55,865 nt of DNA from Halonatronomonas sp964558325 (GTDB lineage: Bacteria; Bacillota; Halanaerobiia; Halanaerobiales; Halarsenatibacteraceae), in the NCBI GenBank assembly GCA_964558325.1, contig CAZLCX010000012.1:1-55865 (forward strand), read 5' to 3'. Every line of letters starts with the position of its first letter. Position 1 is the stretch's first letter. The position numbers were made by a program, and so were the translations under genes. Shown in pieces: positions 26,251 through 35,269 of the stretch. Under the pieces are notes generated by a model. It saw only the letters and a list, made by a program, of their open reading frames with translations, did not search any database and was not told the DNA's origin.

Positions 26251-27975
26251 ATGTCTAATAATGAAAGCAAAATAAATGTTTGGGTTGATGAAGTAAAATA
26301 TGAAACTGAAGATAATCTTACTGTTTTAGAACTTTTAAGAAAAATTGGAACAGATATTCCTACTCTTTGTCATTTAAAAGATATTAGTACAACAGGTTCC
26401 TGCCGAATCTGTCTCGTTGAAGATCAGGGCAGTGGTAAATTGATTGCGGCTTGTAATACACCAATTACTGATGGAATGAGAATAGAAACCAATAATAAAC
26501 GTGTGCGTGAAACTAGAATTATGAATTTGGAGTTACTCCTTTCAGATCATGAAGTTGACTGTCCGAGTTGTATTAAAAATAAAGATTGTGAACTTCGCAA
26601 AATCACTGAAGCTATGGGCATTAGAGAAATAAGTTTTCCTGGCAAAAAAAATGAATTTAAAAAGGATATTTCTTCTCCAGCTTTAATAAGAGATCCTTCC
26701 AAATGCATTAATTGTGGCCGTTGTGTAAATGTTTGTCAGAATGTCCAGACAGTTAATGTCCTTGCAGCAGAGGGGAGAGGTTTTGCAACTAGAATTGGTC
26801 CAGTTTTTTATAATGAGCTGGCCAATAGTGCATGTGTTATGTGTGGTCAATGTGCAGCTGCCTGTCCTACAGGAGCAATAACTGAAAAGGAAAATATTTT
26901 TGATGTCTGGAAAGTCCTGAATGATCCTCAAAAACATGTGATTGTTCAGACTGCACCGGCTGTGAGAGTTGCATTGGCTGAAGAATTTGATGAAGAACCT
27001 GGGACTGTAGCAACAGGACAAATGGTAACAGCCTTAAGAAAGATGGGATTTAACAATGTCTTTGATACTCAATTTACTGCTGATTTAACCATTATGGAGG
27101 AAGGAACTGAGTTAATCAAAAGAATAAAGAATAATGGGGATCTGCCTCTTTTTACCTCTTGCAGCCCTGGCTGGATAAATTTTATTGAAACTTTTTATCC
27201 AGAATTTCTTTCTAATCTTTCTAGTTGTAAATCTCCTCAGCAGATGTTTGGAGCAGTTGCAAATTCATACTATCTGGAAAAGAATGATTTGTCATCAGAT
27301 GAGCTGGTAGTTGTCTCTATTATGCCCTGTACAGCTAAAAAGTATGAGGCAAATAGACCTGAGATGATTCGTGATGTTGATTATGTATTAACTACCAGAG
27401 AATTGGGCCAGATGATAAAACAGATGGGGATTGATCTCTTTGATCTGCCTGAAAGTGATTATGATAAGATGATGGGCAGTTCAACTGGAGCAGCTGCTAT
27501 TTTTGGGACTACAGGAGGAGTAATGGAAGCTGCTTTGAGAACAGCCTATGAGATATTGACTGGAGAAGAATTACCTGGGATTGATTTTCAGGAGGCAAGA
27601 GGTTTAAGCTCTGGAATTAAAGAATCTGAAGTAGAGATAAATGGTCTTAAATTAAAAGTTGCCGTTGCCCATGGGTTAAGTAATGCCAGAGAAGTTCTTG
27701 AGGCCATGAAAGCTGGTAAAGAATATGATTTTGTAGAGTTTATGACCTGTCCTGGAGGTTGTATAGGTGGTGGAGGTCAGCCAATCTCAAGAGAAGATGG
27801 TGTGCTCGAAAAGAGAATGGAGGCAATTTATAATATTGATCGAGAAAAAGAATTAAGAAAATCCCATGAAAATCCTGAAATTCAGATGCTTTATAATGAG
27901 TATTTAGATGAACCAGGGAGTGAACTTGCCCATAAACTCCTCCATACTGAGTATTCTTCTCAGAGTCTGTATTAA
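26251..27975 (+). CDS. hydA: Catalytic subunit of the trimeric [FeFe] hydrogenase
   Basis: 574 residues. N-terminal [2Fe-2S] plant-ferredoxin-like domain (about 1-80, C-H-L-K..., C-R-I-C, C-N-T), His-Cys3 [4Fe-4S] motif (H-E-V-D-C-P-S-C-I-K-N-K-D-C), two [4Fe-4S] ferredoxin motifs (C-I-N-C-G-R-C-V-N-V-C and C-V-M-C-G-Q-C-A-A-A-C-P), then the H-cluster signatures: T-S-C-S-P-G-W (about 302), M-P-C-T-A-K-K (about 358) and M-T-C-P-G-G-C-I-G-G-G-G-Q-P (about 499). All cluster cysteines are present. It evolves H2 (or oxidises it) in the cytoplasm, probably using NADH and reduced ferredoxin together. The GGAGG in AAAGGAGGCAGAT supports ATG 26251. Maturases HydEFG are not in the window. Confidence 0.96.
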   Translation: MSNNESKINVWVDEVKYETEDNLTVLELLRKIGTDIPTLCHLKDISTTGSCRICLVEDQGSGKLIAACNTPITDGMRIETNNKRVRETRIMNLELLLSDHEVDCPSCIKNKDCELRKITEAMGIREISFPGKKNEFKKDISSPALIRDPSKCINCGRCVNVCQNVQTVNVLAAEGRGFATRIGPVFYNELANSACVMCGQCAAACPTGAITEKENIFDVWKVLNDPQKHVIVQTAPAVRVALAEEFDEEPGTVATGQMVTALRKMGFNNVFDTQFTADLTIMEEGTELIKRIKNNGDLPLFTSCSPGWINFIETFYPEFLSNLSSCKSPQQMFGAVANSYYLEKNDLSSDELVVVSIMPCTAKKYEANRPEMIRDVDYVLTTRELGQMIKQMGIDLFDLPESDYDKMMGSSTGAAAIFGTTGGVMEAALRTAYEILTGEELPGIDFQEARGLSSGIKESEVEINGLKLKVAVAHGLSNAREVLEAMKAGKEYDFVEFMTCPGGCIGGGGQPISREDGVLEKRMEAIYNIDREKELRKSHENPEIQMLYNEYLDEPGSELAHKLLHTEYSSQSLY

Positions 27976-28017
27976 GTTTCGGCTGGATTTTAAATTGAAA
28001 TTTTTGATTTATTAAGG

Positions 28018-28058
28018 AGCCATTTCTGCTGTTCTTATTGCAGCAGAGTGGCTTTTTC
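28018..28058 (+). terminator. Intrinsic terminator after the hydrogenase operon
   Basis: A stem of about 12 bp (GCCA-T-TTCTGCTG / CAGCAGA-G-TGGC) with a 9-nt loop and a T-run ends the hydCBA operon. The assembly gap begins 8 bp later. Confidence 0.9.
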
Positions 28059-28065
28059 TTTTTTA

Positions 28066-28165
28066 NNNNNNNNNNNNNNNNNNNNNNNNNNNNNNNNNNN
28101 NNNNNNNNNNNNNNNNNNNNNNNNNNNNNNNNNNNNNNNNNNNNNNNNNNNNNNNNNNNNNNNNN
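28066..28165. other. Assembly gap (100 N)
   Basis: Exactly 100 undetermined bases, the usual placeholder for a gap of unknown length. Only a short stretch separates it from the terminator, and 97 bp separate it from the stop of the GDPD gene on the other strand. Anything could be missing here. Confidence 0.95.
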
Positions 28166-28262
28166 TATTTTTGAATTCACATTTAGGGCTAACTCCCTTT
28201 ACTGTAATGATAAATGGATTAAATAACAAACATATTGGGGCTAACCTTTGTTCAGGTTTAGA

Positions 28263-30026
28263 TCAGTTGGTCTGCCGGCCCATTATTTCTTTGACCCGTA
28301 ATGGGTAATCTGTGATGATGCCATCTATATCATATTGTAAAGCATTGTGAATATCTTCTTCGCTATTTGCTGTCCAAACCCAGATGCCTTTGTCTTTTTG
28401 CCGAGCATTCCTGACTAGATTAGTGCTGAGCATTCCATGATAGATAGTAAGATAGTCTGCTTTAACTCTAGAAAGATCACCGAGGGCGTAATAAATAATT
28501 TGATTGGTTATAATATCTGAATTTAAGTTTTCTAATTTAGCCAGGAATTCTGAATCAAAGGACTGAATATAAGTATTTTCAATCATATCATTTTTTTCAA
28601 CAGTTTCTGCAATCTTTTCAGCAAAGATATCAGCATTATTATTGGTCTTAACATCGATATGGATATCCATCTGACCGTCAATTAGAGATAGGGCCTCATT
28701 CAGAGTAGGTAAAATATTGTCAGTTGGAAGAAAACCTTCCGGGGTTTCTACATTTAGATTTGAGATTTCTTCATAAGTTAGGTCACCGATTCTGTATGGA
28801 AGTGCAAAGGTTCTTGTGAGTGTAAGATCGTGATTTAAAACAATCTGGTTGTCCTTAGTTAACTGGACATCCATTCCGACTGCATCTATATCGGCTTCAA
28901 GAGAGGCTCTAATTGCACTGAGAGAGTTCTCGAACTCGCCGTCGACGATGCCCCTATGAGAGATTATCTTGACATCTCTACCAGCATAGATTGTACTTTG
29001 AGTTGTAAAATAGCCAATAAAGAATGAGGCTATTAGATTGATGATTAAAATTAATATAACAGCTGTCTTTCTATTATTAAATAAATTATAAAAGAATTTT
29101 TCAGCTTTTTCGAATAACCTTAAATTATAGGTCCTGATTTTACTCTCAGTAAAGGGTATATTTTTTACTTGATAATATAATTTGGTTATGAAGATAATAT
29201 TTAATGGCATAAGTGCTAATGAATAAACAAGGGTGACAAAACTTGAGATTGTAATAAAGTAATTATTTAAGATGTAATTAAGTTCTCCACTGATAAGGCC
29301 AGGAAGGTAGGATATCCCAGTAAATATAAGGAAACCTGTTAAAAAGATTACCATATTCAGTGCTATCAACTTAAATAAAATTTTAAAACTTACTTTTTTG
29401 GTTAGATTAAAGCTATTCTTCATGGCCTGCCAGACTTTTTCTTTTGCTATGATTACTTCATGCATTGTAAAGATTAATCTAATTAAAAAGTAAGCAAATG
29501 TTAGAATTATTGTGTAATAAATTGTTTTTAGGGTAAAGTTACCAAGAATATTATCAATTAGAAAGGATGGTAGATTGATTAACTCAGATATTTCAGGTAT
29601 GACAGGAATATTTATTGCTGGCATAATAATTAATAAAAGCAGAGCCAGGTGAATAATGCCGAATCCGATAATACTTTTTATTGATCTAACTGCTGTAATT
29701 ATACCCTCACTAATCAGAATATCTTTGCCCTGGTTATTTTTATGAGTTATTATTATTAGGGTTCCAATCTCTATAAATATAAAGATTACAGCCAGGGTAA
29801 CTAGGATGATGAGCCCGATAACCCCGACTGGATCTAAAAGTATTGAGAATGCATTATTATTTAAGAGCACTCCAGAGCTTACAGCAAGCAGTAATCTATT
29901 GAATATATAACTAAGCAAAGGTATAAGTATATAACTACTGAGAAGTAAATAGATTAGACTAAAACCGAGATATTTTTCCCAATTACGCTTGAAATCTTCA
30001 AAGCTCAGTAAGATATGATTTTCCAT
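28263..30026 (-). CDS. Membrane-anchored glycerophosphodiester phosphodiesterase family protein
   Basis: About 587 residues. The N-terminal half (1-340) is a polytopic membrane domain of the GPDPase_memb type with roughly eight hydrophobic segments; the C-terminal half (about 350-585) is a GDPD catalytic barrel with I-S-H-R-G, E-N-S, L-N-H-D and the C-terminal W-T-A-N-S and G-I-I-T-D-Y-P motifs. Such proteins hydrolyse glycerophosphodiesters or process glycerol-phosphate polymers outside the cell. Oddly, the normally invariant E-x-D reads G-M-D and the usual N-I-E-I-K reads H-I-D-V-K, so two metal or acid-base positions differ. A GGAGGG site precedes ATG 30026; the upstream in-frame TTG lies before it. 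Downstream partner of the acyltransferase gene (22 bp gap). Confidence 0.88.
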   Translation of the reverse strand: MENHILLSFEDFKRNWEKYLGFSLIYLLLSSYILIPLLSYIFNRLLLAVSSGVLLNNNAFSILLDPVGVIGLIILVTLAVIFIFIEIGTLIIITHKNNQGKDILISEGIITAVRSIKSIIGFGIIHLALLLLIIMPAINIPVIPEISELINLPSFLIDNILGNFTLKTIYYTIILTFAYFLIRLIFTMHEVIIAKEKVWQAMKNSFNLTKKVSFKILFKLIALNMVIFLTGFLIFTGISYLPGLISGELNYILNNYFITISSFVTLVYSLALMPLNIIFITKLYYQVKNIPFTESKIRTYNLRLFEKAEKFFYNLFNNRKTAVILILIINLIASFFIGYFTTQSTIYAGRDVKIISHRGIVDGEFENSLSAIRASLEADIDAVGMDVQLTKDNQIVLNHDLTLTRTFALPYRIGDLTYEEISNLNVETPEGFLPTDNILPTLNEALSLIDGQMDIHIDVKTNNNADIFAEKIAETVEKNDMIENTYIQSFDSEFLAKLENLNSDIITNQIIYYALGDLSRVKADYLTIYHGMLSTNLVRNARQKDKGIWVWTANSEEDIHNALQYDIDGIITDYPLRVKEIMGRQTN

Positions 30027-30048
30027 GGTGCCCTCCAATCTATTATGC

Positions 30049-31134
30049 TCAAGGTTTCTCTAATCTACCAATTAGATATTTACCGACTGGTATTTTATCT
30101 AACAGATATGTTGTTAGAATTGATAGTGAAGTGCTGGAAATTATTAAAATAACTAGAGTTATAAATGGATTAATCTGAATAAAAGTAATTTCGGTAAAGA
30201 GATAGGTTGCCAGGTACAAATATATCATATGGAAAAGAAATATTCCAAATGAATATCTGCTGATAAATTTTAAAAGTGCTGGCGGTTTTTGTAGTTTAGA
30301 ACTGTAATAAAATATGAGTAAAAACATGCTGCTTGAAAATAGAAGCATATCAAATCTTTTTGAACTGTTTTCCATGAGATTTCCTGATAGATACATATAG
30401 CCCATAAATCCTCCAAAGGTAAAGATTGATGGGATAATAAATTTTTTGTATTTATTAAGCCAGGATCTTAGCATTTTGATATTGCTACCACTGGAATAAC
30501 CTATGGCAAAATAAAAAATCCAGGCTGGGAATGTGTGCCAGGTAGCTACTTTTAAGATTAGGTCGCCATGGGGTAGCAGATCTGGATCAATAAAATTAAA
30601 GAAACCAAGATAAGTGATGTTTATTATAAAGGTTATTGTTAAAAGTTTTATCGGTTTGATTTTTTTAATTCTATCCTGAAAGAGCATATATATTATGTAA
30701 AACTGGAAGATTACGAGAATAAAATATCCATGGCGATAAAATCCAATAAACATATTTTTTAAAACATAATACAAATAGATTAAAAGTGTATTGCCATTGC
30801 CGATTGCTCCATTTTCATGGATCATGATAAAGGCATAGATAAAACACATAGATAAATAAGGGATTAAAATAAGTTTAATTCTTTTTTCCATGAAATTATC
30901 TGGTATTCCATCATAATAGGCATAAGACAGTAGAAAGACTGATAAAAAAACAAAGATAGGAGTTCCGAATGTTGTAAATAACCTCAGCGTTAATAAAGCT
31001 ATGCCCTGATATGCTTTGAGCATACCCTGATTCTGATGGATCTCTATGACTCTTGTAATTGCATGGACTATTACAACAGTCATAATTGCGATGCTTCTTA
31101 AAATATCCAATTCCTCAATTCTTTTTTTCTTCAT
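30049..31134 (-). CDS. Acyltransferase family 3 membrane protein
   Basis: 361 residues, ten or so membrane segments. The N-terminus (R-I-E-E-L-D-I-L-R-S-I-A-I-M-T-V-V-I-V-H-A) carries the family's E-x-D-x-L-R-S pattern and the conserved His in the first TM, as in OafA-type O-acyltransferases and in the PNAG acyltransferase IcaC group. It would transfer an acyl (often acetyl or succinyl) group to an extracytoplasmic glycan. It is followed 22 bp downstream by the membrane GDPD, so a role in surface glycan or glycerophosphate polymer modification is a fair guess. AAAGGA lies before ATG 31134. Confidence 0.88.
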   Translation of the reverse strand: MKKKRIEELDILRSIAIMTVVIVHAITRVIEIHQNQGMLKAYQGIALLTLRLFTTFGTPIFVFLSVFLLSYAYYDGIPDNFMEKRIKLILIPYLSMCFIYAFIMIHENGAIGNGNTLLIYLYYVLKNMFIGFYRHGYFILVIFQFYIIYMLFQDRIKKIKPIKLLTITFIINITYLGFFNFIDPDLLPHGDLILKVATWHTFPAWIFYFAIGYSSGSNIKMLRSWLNKYKKFIIPSIFTFGGFMGYMYLSGNLMENSSKRFDMLLFSSSMFLLIFYYSSKLQKPPALLKFISRYSFGIFLFHMIYLYLATYLFTEITFIQINPFITLVILIISSTSLSILTTYLLDKIPVGKYLIGRLEKP

Positions 31135-31339
31135 TTTATTACATTCCTTTCAAGCTTATAAATGGAATATTTGCTGTTTTAAATATTAATATTTTATTAA
31201 TATATTATTATGAAATTTCATAGTCGTCAAAAGTATGATCTGCAGGGGATTATCGTTGAAAAGGTCTTGATTGCAGGGATGCCAAACTTTTTAAGTGGTT
31301 TTCATCAAAAAAGTTTCAATTTTTTTTAAATAATTATCC
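31135..31339. other. AT-rich intergenic stretch, promoter region for the acyltransferase-GDPD pair
   Basis: Between the acyltransferase start (minus) and the terminator at 31340. I see AT-rich DNA but no gene, no convincing -35/-10 pair and no clear repeat. A promoter for the minus-strand acyltransferase must lie here because the gene upstream on that strand ends with a terminator. Confidence 0.4.
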
Positions 31340-31399
31340 AAAAACCCCTCAATAATTCTGGATATTATCCTTGAGAAATCCAGGTTATGAGGGGATTTT
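31340..31399 (-). terminator. Terminator of the hdr-flx-fumarate operon
   Basis: A long interrupted stem: CCCCTC...GAGGGG, inner ATAA...TTAT, and CTGGAT...ATCCAG, around an AT-rich loop. Read on the minus strand it ends in GAGGGG followed by TTTTTGG, as expected for the gene ending at 31440. Confidence 0.8.
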
Positions 31400-31439
31400 A
31401 ATAGGTTGTTATTTAATTTAGGCATTGAAATTTGATTTT

Positions 31440-32903
31440 TTATAAGATTACTGGCCAGAGGAAATTTGAAAATAAAATAAATACCAGAATTGAAAGAAAC
31501 AACAAGACTAAGCCTGATATGATCATATCTTTTGTTTCAAAATAGCCTGAACTATATGAAATTGCATTTGGAGGTGTATTTGCCGGTAAAATATAGGCAA
31601 AGGATGAGGCAATTCCAGCTGCTGCAGCAAAGATTAATGGATTGGCATTTAATTGTAATGCCAGGGTGATAGCTAATGGCACAAAGGCAGTTGAAGTTGC
31701 TGTCAGACTGCAGAAGAACATAATACTTAAGCTGGTCGTTGCCGCCACTATAATAATTATTAGGTTTATTGGTAGGTGCTGGATTTGGGCCATAAAACTG
31801 TTTACTATCCAGGAGATAACGCCACTTTCGCTTAATCCTGAGCCTAAAGCCAGGCCTCCCCCAATAAGGATTAAGACTCCCCAATTGACTTCCTTGCTCA
31901 GTTCCTCCCAGCTTAATACGCCGATTAGAGGGAGACACATTGTAATTGAACCTCCAATAGCAACAAGATAAAGCCAGTTATCTGGTAGAGTAAAAAATGA
32001 TTCAGCCAACCATAAAACTACAATTGCCAGAAAGATGAGCAGAAATCTTCTAACTCTCCATTTGTTTTCTTTATTTACTTCCACCTTTAAGGCACTGGCT
32101 GGAACTTCTATTTCATCAACTTCAGGTGGATAGACTAGAATAACAACAAGCCAGGCAACTGGCAGTAAGATTAATGAAAAGGGGAGTCCGATCATAACCC
32201 AGTCAAGAAAGCTGATATTAACTCCAGCCATATCGCTTAAAAAGCCGATGGTGATAGGATTGGGAGGTGTCCCGACTGGAGTCGCTATTCCTCCAATTGT
32301 TCCGGCATAGGCGATACCGATCATAAATGATCTTTTTAAATTTGGGTAGTCACCTCTGCTGACCTCTATGATGCTGATAACTATTGGGACCACAAGAGCA
32401 ACAGTTGATGTGTTTGACATCCACATAGACAAAATGGCGACTGTTGCCATCATTGTAAATAGCAGTCTCCTAACTCTGGTACCAGCTAGTTTTATGAAGG
32501 AGATACTTATTCTTTTATCCAGATCAAATTTCTGAAGGCCGGCAGCCAGCACAAACCCTACAAATAGGAGGGTATTGACTGGATGGGCCAGAGAAGCCAG
32601 CGATTCCTGGAATGGCATAATGTCAAAGATGCCCTGGAGAAAGATAATTAATAGAGCTGTGATTGGAATTGGGATTAACTCTGTTGACCAGAGTAGAGCT
32701 GAGATTAAAGCTATGCCGATCATCTGTAGACCTGTCCTGGATAATCCAGTTGGTGGTGTTAGTAGGTTTACAGCAGCAAGTATTATAATTACTGCTGCTG
32801 TAATAACTAATTGAAAAACCAGGTTCTGTTTATTATTAGATTTACTGGCGGTTTTTAGTTCCTGGCTGTCTATCTCTTCTGATTTAGTTTCTGCATATTT
32901 CAT
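31440..32903 (-). CDS. SLC13/DASS sodium-coupled anion symporter, probably C4-dicarboxylate
   Basis: 487 residues, about 11-12 membrane segments. Family marks: S-T-E-L-I-P-I-P-I-T-A-L in the first third, W-M-S-N-T-S-T-V-A-L (the first Ser-Asn-Thr carboxylate/Na+ site), T-P-V-G-T-P-P-N-P-I, and T-A-T-S-T-A-F-V-P-L (second site, with ATST where SNT is common) and P-A-N-T-P-P-N-A-I. DASS carriers move succinate, fumarate, malate, citrate or sulfate with Na+. Its place 57 bp after the fumarate-reductase-like gene, in the same operon, supports fumarate/succinate. AAAGGAG precedes ATG 32903. It is the last gene before the terminator. Confidence 0.88.
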   Translation of the reverse strand: MKYAETKSEEIDSQELKTASKSNNKQNLVFQLVITAAVIIILAAVNLLTPPTGLSRTGLQMIGIALISALLWSTELIPIPITALLIIFLQGIFDIMPFQESLASLAHPVNTLLFVGFVLAAGLQKFDLDKRISISFIKLAGTRVRRLLFTMMATVAILSMWMSNTSTVALVVPIVISIIEVSRGDYPNLKRSFMIGIAYAGTIGGIATPVGTPPNPITIGFLSDMAGVNISFLDWVMIGLPFSLILLPVAWLVVILVYPPEVDEIEVPASALKVEVNKENKWRVRRFLLIFLAIVVLWLAESFFTLPDNWLYLVAIGGSITMCLPLIGVLSWEELSKEVNWGVLILIGGGLALGSGLSESGVISWIVNSFMAQIQHLPINLIIIIVAATTSLSIMFFCSLTATSTAFVPLAITLALQLNANPLIFAAAAGIASSFAYILPANTPPNAISYSSGYFETKDMIISGLVLLFLSILVFILFSNFLWPVIL

Positions 32904-32960
32904 TGAGAGATCTACTCCTTTGGATGAAAAGTTTGTTAAGTTTTGATATATTATTATAAA

Positions 32961-34565
32961 TTAACTTGATTTTTTGTGACTGTATTCTGGCAAAAGTTTA
33001 GGAGCTTTTCTATCTTCAGGGATTCCAGCATTTTTAAGTTCGTTATGGTACCTATCGAGATGCTTAAGACCTGGTTTCCCAGGTTTATTCTCATGACATC
33101 TTTTAGCTGCATCTCGACCGGCCCTCCGGCCAAAGACCAGGATATCCAGTAGAGAATTACCCATGAGACGATTATGGCCGTGGATGCCGCCAGCTGTTTC
33201 TCCGGCAACATATAGGTTTTCTATACTAGTTTCTCCATTTTCATTTATTAATATTCCACCGTTTTGATAATGGAGAGTTGGATAGACAAGTAATGGTTGT
33301 TTCCGCATATCAATATTATACTTGAGGTAGCGGCGATGCATGGCAGGTAATTGTTTTTCGATGGTGCCCTTGCCATGGATTCTTTCAATTAATGGGGTGT
33401 CAAGCCAGACCCCGACCATACCTGTTGGTGTTTCTATACCGAGATTTCGGCCTTTACATTCTCTAATAATAGCTGCAGCTTCAACATCTCTAGTTTCTAG
33501 AGGATTGACAAACTGTTCGCCATTAATATTTAATGGAGTGCCCCCTAAGCCCCGGACCTTTTCAGTTACCAGGCTGCCCTGGATCTGGGGTGGATAGGCT
33601 ACTCCAGTTGGGTGATACTGGATAGTATCAGGATAAATCAATTCAGCACCGGCCCTGTAAGATAAGATCAGGCCATCACCGGTAGCGCCATAATGATTGG
33701 TAGTCGGGAAACCCTGATAATGGAGACGGCCAGAACCGCCGGTAGCCATAATGACTTTGTTGGCTTTGGCAATATAATATTCTTCTGTCTCTAGATTAAA
33801 AAGAACAGCACCTGCTGCCCTACCATCATCATCGATTAATAGTTCAACAGCTGGAGCAAATTCCACAACTTCAATATCATTATTGTAGACTTCATCTCTA
33901 AGCACCCTCATTATTTCTGCTCCACTGTAATCTCTGGCAGAATGGGCTCGCATTTTAGAAGTTCCTCCTCCGTGGAAGGTTTCCATGGAGCCATTCTCCT
34001 CTTTATTAAACATTATCCCCATATCTTCTAACCAGGAGATTATCTCTGGGCCGTCCATTACCAGGGCTTTAACTAATTCAGGTATATTTTTATAATGACC
34101 TCCGCCCATAGCATCGATATAATGGTCTGCTGGAGAGTCTTCTGGCTTATCTGCTGCCTGAATACCGCCCTGGGCCATCATTGTATTGGCATCACCAAAT
34201 CTCAATTTAGTAACAAGCAGTGGTTCGGCACCATTCTTTTTTGCTTCTAAAGCTGCTGCAGCACCAGCTCCACCTCCGCCAATTATTAAGATATCTGCCT
34301 GGTAATCGGCAGCATTGAAATCTAGATCGATATCTTTAATAAAGCTGTAAGCTTCAAGGATTTCCCCTAATTCTTCTGGAACTGCCTGGCCTTTACTGGG
34401 ACCGATTTTTAAATCAACAAAGCCAGAACTATTATAATCAGGATGGAAATTATTTAAAACTTCTTCTTTTTCTTTAGGATTCATTCTTGGAAATTCATCA
34501 CCAGCTCTCTGGTCCCTTGTTGCTTCAACTTTTTTTATAAGTTCTTTCATTTCCTTTGTATACAT
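32961..34565 (-). CDS. Fumarate reductase / succinate dehydrogenase-type flavoprotein
   Basis: 534 residues, soluble, no signal peptide. An unusual N-terminal extension of about 90 residues (M-Y-T-K-E-M-K-E-L... P-R-M-N) precedes the FAD site I-I-G-G-G-G-A-G-A-A-A-A-L-E-A. Then the family marks: M-M-A-Q-G-G-I-Q-A (substrate loop), T-S-K-M-R-A-H-S-A (capping region), Q-Y-H-P-T-G, L-V-T-E-K-V-R-G-L-G-G, P-T-L-H-Y-Q-N-G-G and G-N-S-L-L-D-I-L-V-F-G. Such flavoproteins interconvert fumarate and succinate; the H-Y-x-x-G-G and T-E-x-x-R-G motifs carry the usual substrate residues. The paired iron-sulfur subunit lies 18 bp upstream. The nearest named relatives by design are SdhA/FrdA and methanogen TfrA. 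Confidence 0.9.
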   Translation of the reverse strand: MYTKEMKELIKKVEATRDQRAGDEFPRMNPKEKEEVLNNFHPDYNSSGFVDLKIGPSKGQAVPEELGEILEAYSFIKDIDLDFNAADYQADILIIGGGGAGAAAALEAKKNGAEPLLVTKLRFGDANTMMAQGGIQAADKPEDSPADHYIDAMGGGHYKNIPELVKALVMDGPEIISWLEDMGIMFNKEENGSMETFHGGGTSKMRAHSARDYSGAEIMRVLRDEVYNNDIEVVEFAPAVELLIDDDGRAAGAVLFNLETEEYYIAKANKVIMATGGSGRLHYQGFPTTNHYGATGDGLILSYRAGAELIYPDTIQYHPTGVAYPPQIQGSLVTEKVRGLGGTPLNINGEQFVNPLETRDVEAAAIIRECKGRNLGIETPTGMVGVWLDTPLIERIHGKGTIEKQLPAMHRRYLKYNIDMRKQPLLVYPTLHYQNGGILINENGETSIENLYVAGETAGGIHGHNRLMGNSLLDILVFGRRAGRDAAKRCHENKPGKPGLKHLDRYHNELKNAGIPEDRKAPKLLPEYSHKKSS

Positions 34566-34583
34566 TTAACCGTCCTCCTATAG

Positions 34584-35255
34584 CTAAGAAATATTTCGGC
34601 TATTATATATATCTTTTAATTCATTAATATCTGCATTAACTAGCTTATCCATTTCCTGATCATAGTTGCCATTTTGAATTTCCGTAACTCTCTTCTGGAC
34701 ATGACTTGCTTTTGGTATTTCATACCTGCCATAGAGTCTCCTCACCATTAGACCGACCTGATAATGGACTATATTAGCCGGGCAGCGGGAGGCACAGAGG
34801 CCGCAGGCAATACAGTCAAATGATTCTTCAGCACATTTTTCAAAATCTCCTCGCTGAGCATAGGCTATATACTGCATAACATTTAAGCCCTGGGGGCAGG
34901 CCTTAGTACAGGAGTTGCAGCCGACACAGCGGAAGATCTCTGGAAAATAATAACTGATAGTATCCAGCTCAGAGTCTAAGTCTTCCAGGGAATAGATCGG
35001 TTTGCTGGCCGGGAAGAAAGGCAGCTGGGCCAGATACATCTGATCTTCGACTTTTGTCTGGCAGGCAAGGCCTACCTTCAATTCTTTATCTCCAGCAATT
35101 CTGTAAACTGTCCCGCAGGCGCCGCAGAATCCTGAGCGGCAGCCGCAGCCCCTTTTGATATGATAGCCGGCATATTCCATTGCGTCCATTATAGTTAATG
35201 TTTCTGGAACTTTATATTTTTTGCCCATAATATATATTTCTATTTTTTCAGCCAT
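34584..35255 (-). CDS. Iron-sulfur subunit of fumarate reductase-like pair (SdhB/FrdB-like, no membrane anchor)
   Basis: 223 residues. N-terminal [2Fe-2S] plant-ferredoxin domain with Cys39-x4-Cys44-x2-Cys47...Cys65, then two [4Fe-4S] motifs (Cys110-x2-x2-x3-Cys120, then C-P; and Cys148-x2-x2-x3-Cys158, then P). This is the SdhB/FrdB design, except that a third-type cluster spacing ([3Fe-4S] with a missing cysteine) is not evident. It would carry electrons to the flavoprotein encoded 18 bp downstream. Methanogen TfrB carries C-terminal CCG domains; this protein ends shortly after the second cluster motif and lacks them. They are on separate HdrB, encoded upstream in the same operon. AAGGAGGAAATCT precedes ATG 35255. 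Confidence 0.87.
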   Translation of the reverse strand: MAEKIEIYIMGKKYKVPETLTIMDAMEYAGYHIKRGCGCRSGFCGACGTVYRIAGDKELKVGLACQTKVEDQMYLAQLPFFPASKPIYSLEDLDSELDTISYYFPEIFRCVGCNSCTKACPQGLNVMQYIAYAQRGDFEKCAEESFDCIACGLCASRCPANIVHYQVGLMVRRLYGRYEIPKASHVQKRVTEIQNGNYDQEMDKLVNADINELKDIYNSRNIS

Positions 35256-35269
35256 TAGATTTCCTCCTT

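Noticed and set aside
28035..28308. Open frames running through the N gap on both strands
   Set aside because: They exist only because N cannot make stop codons; no start site or protein pattern supports them.
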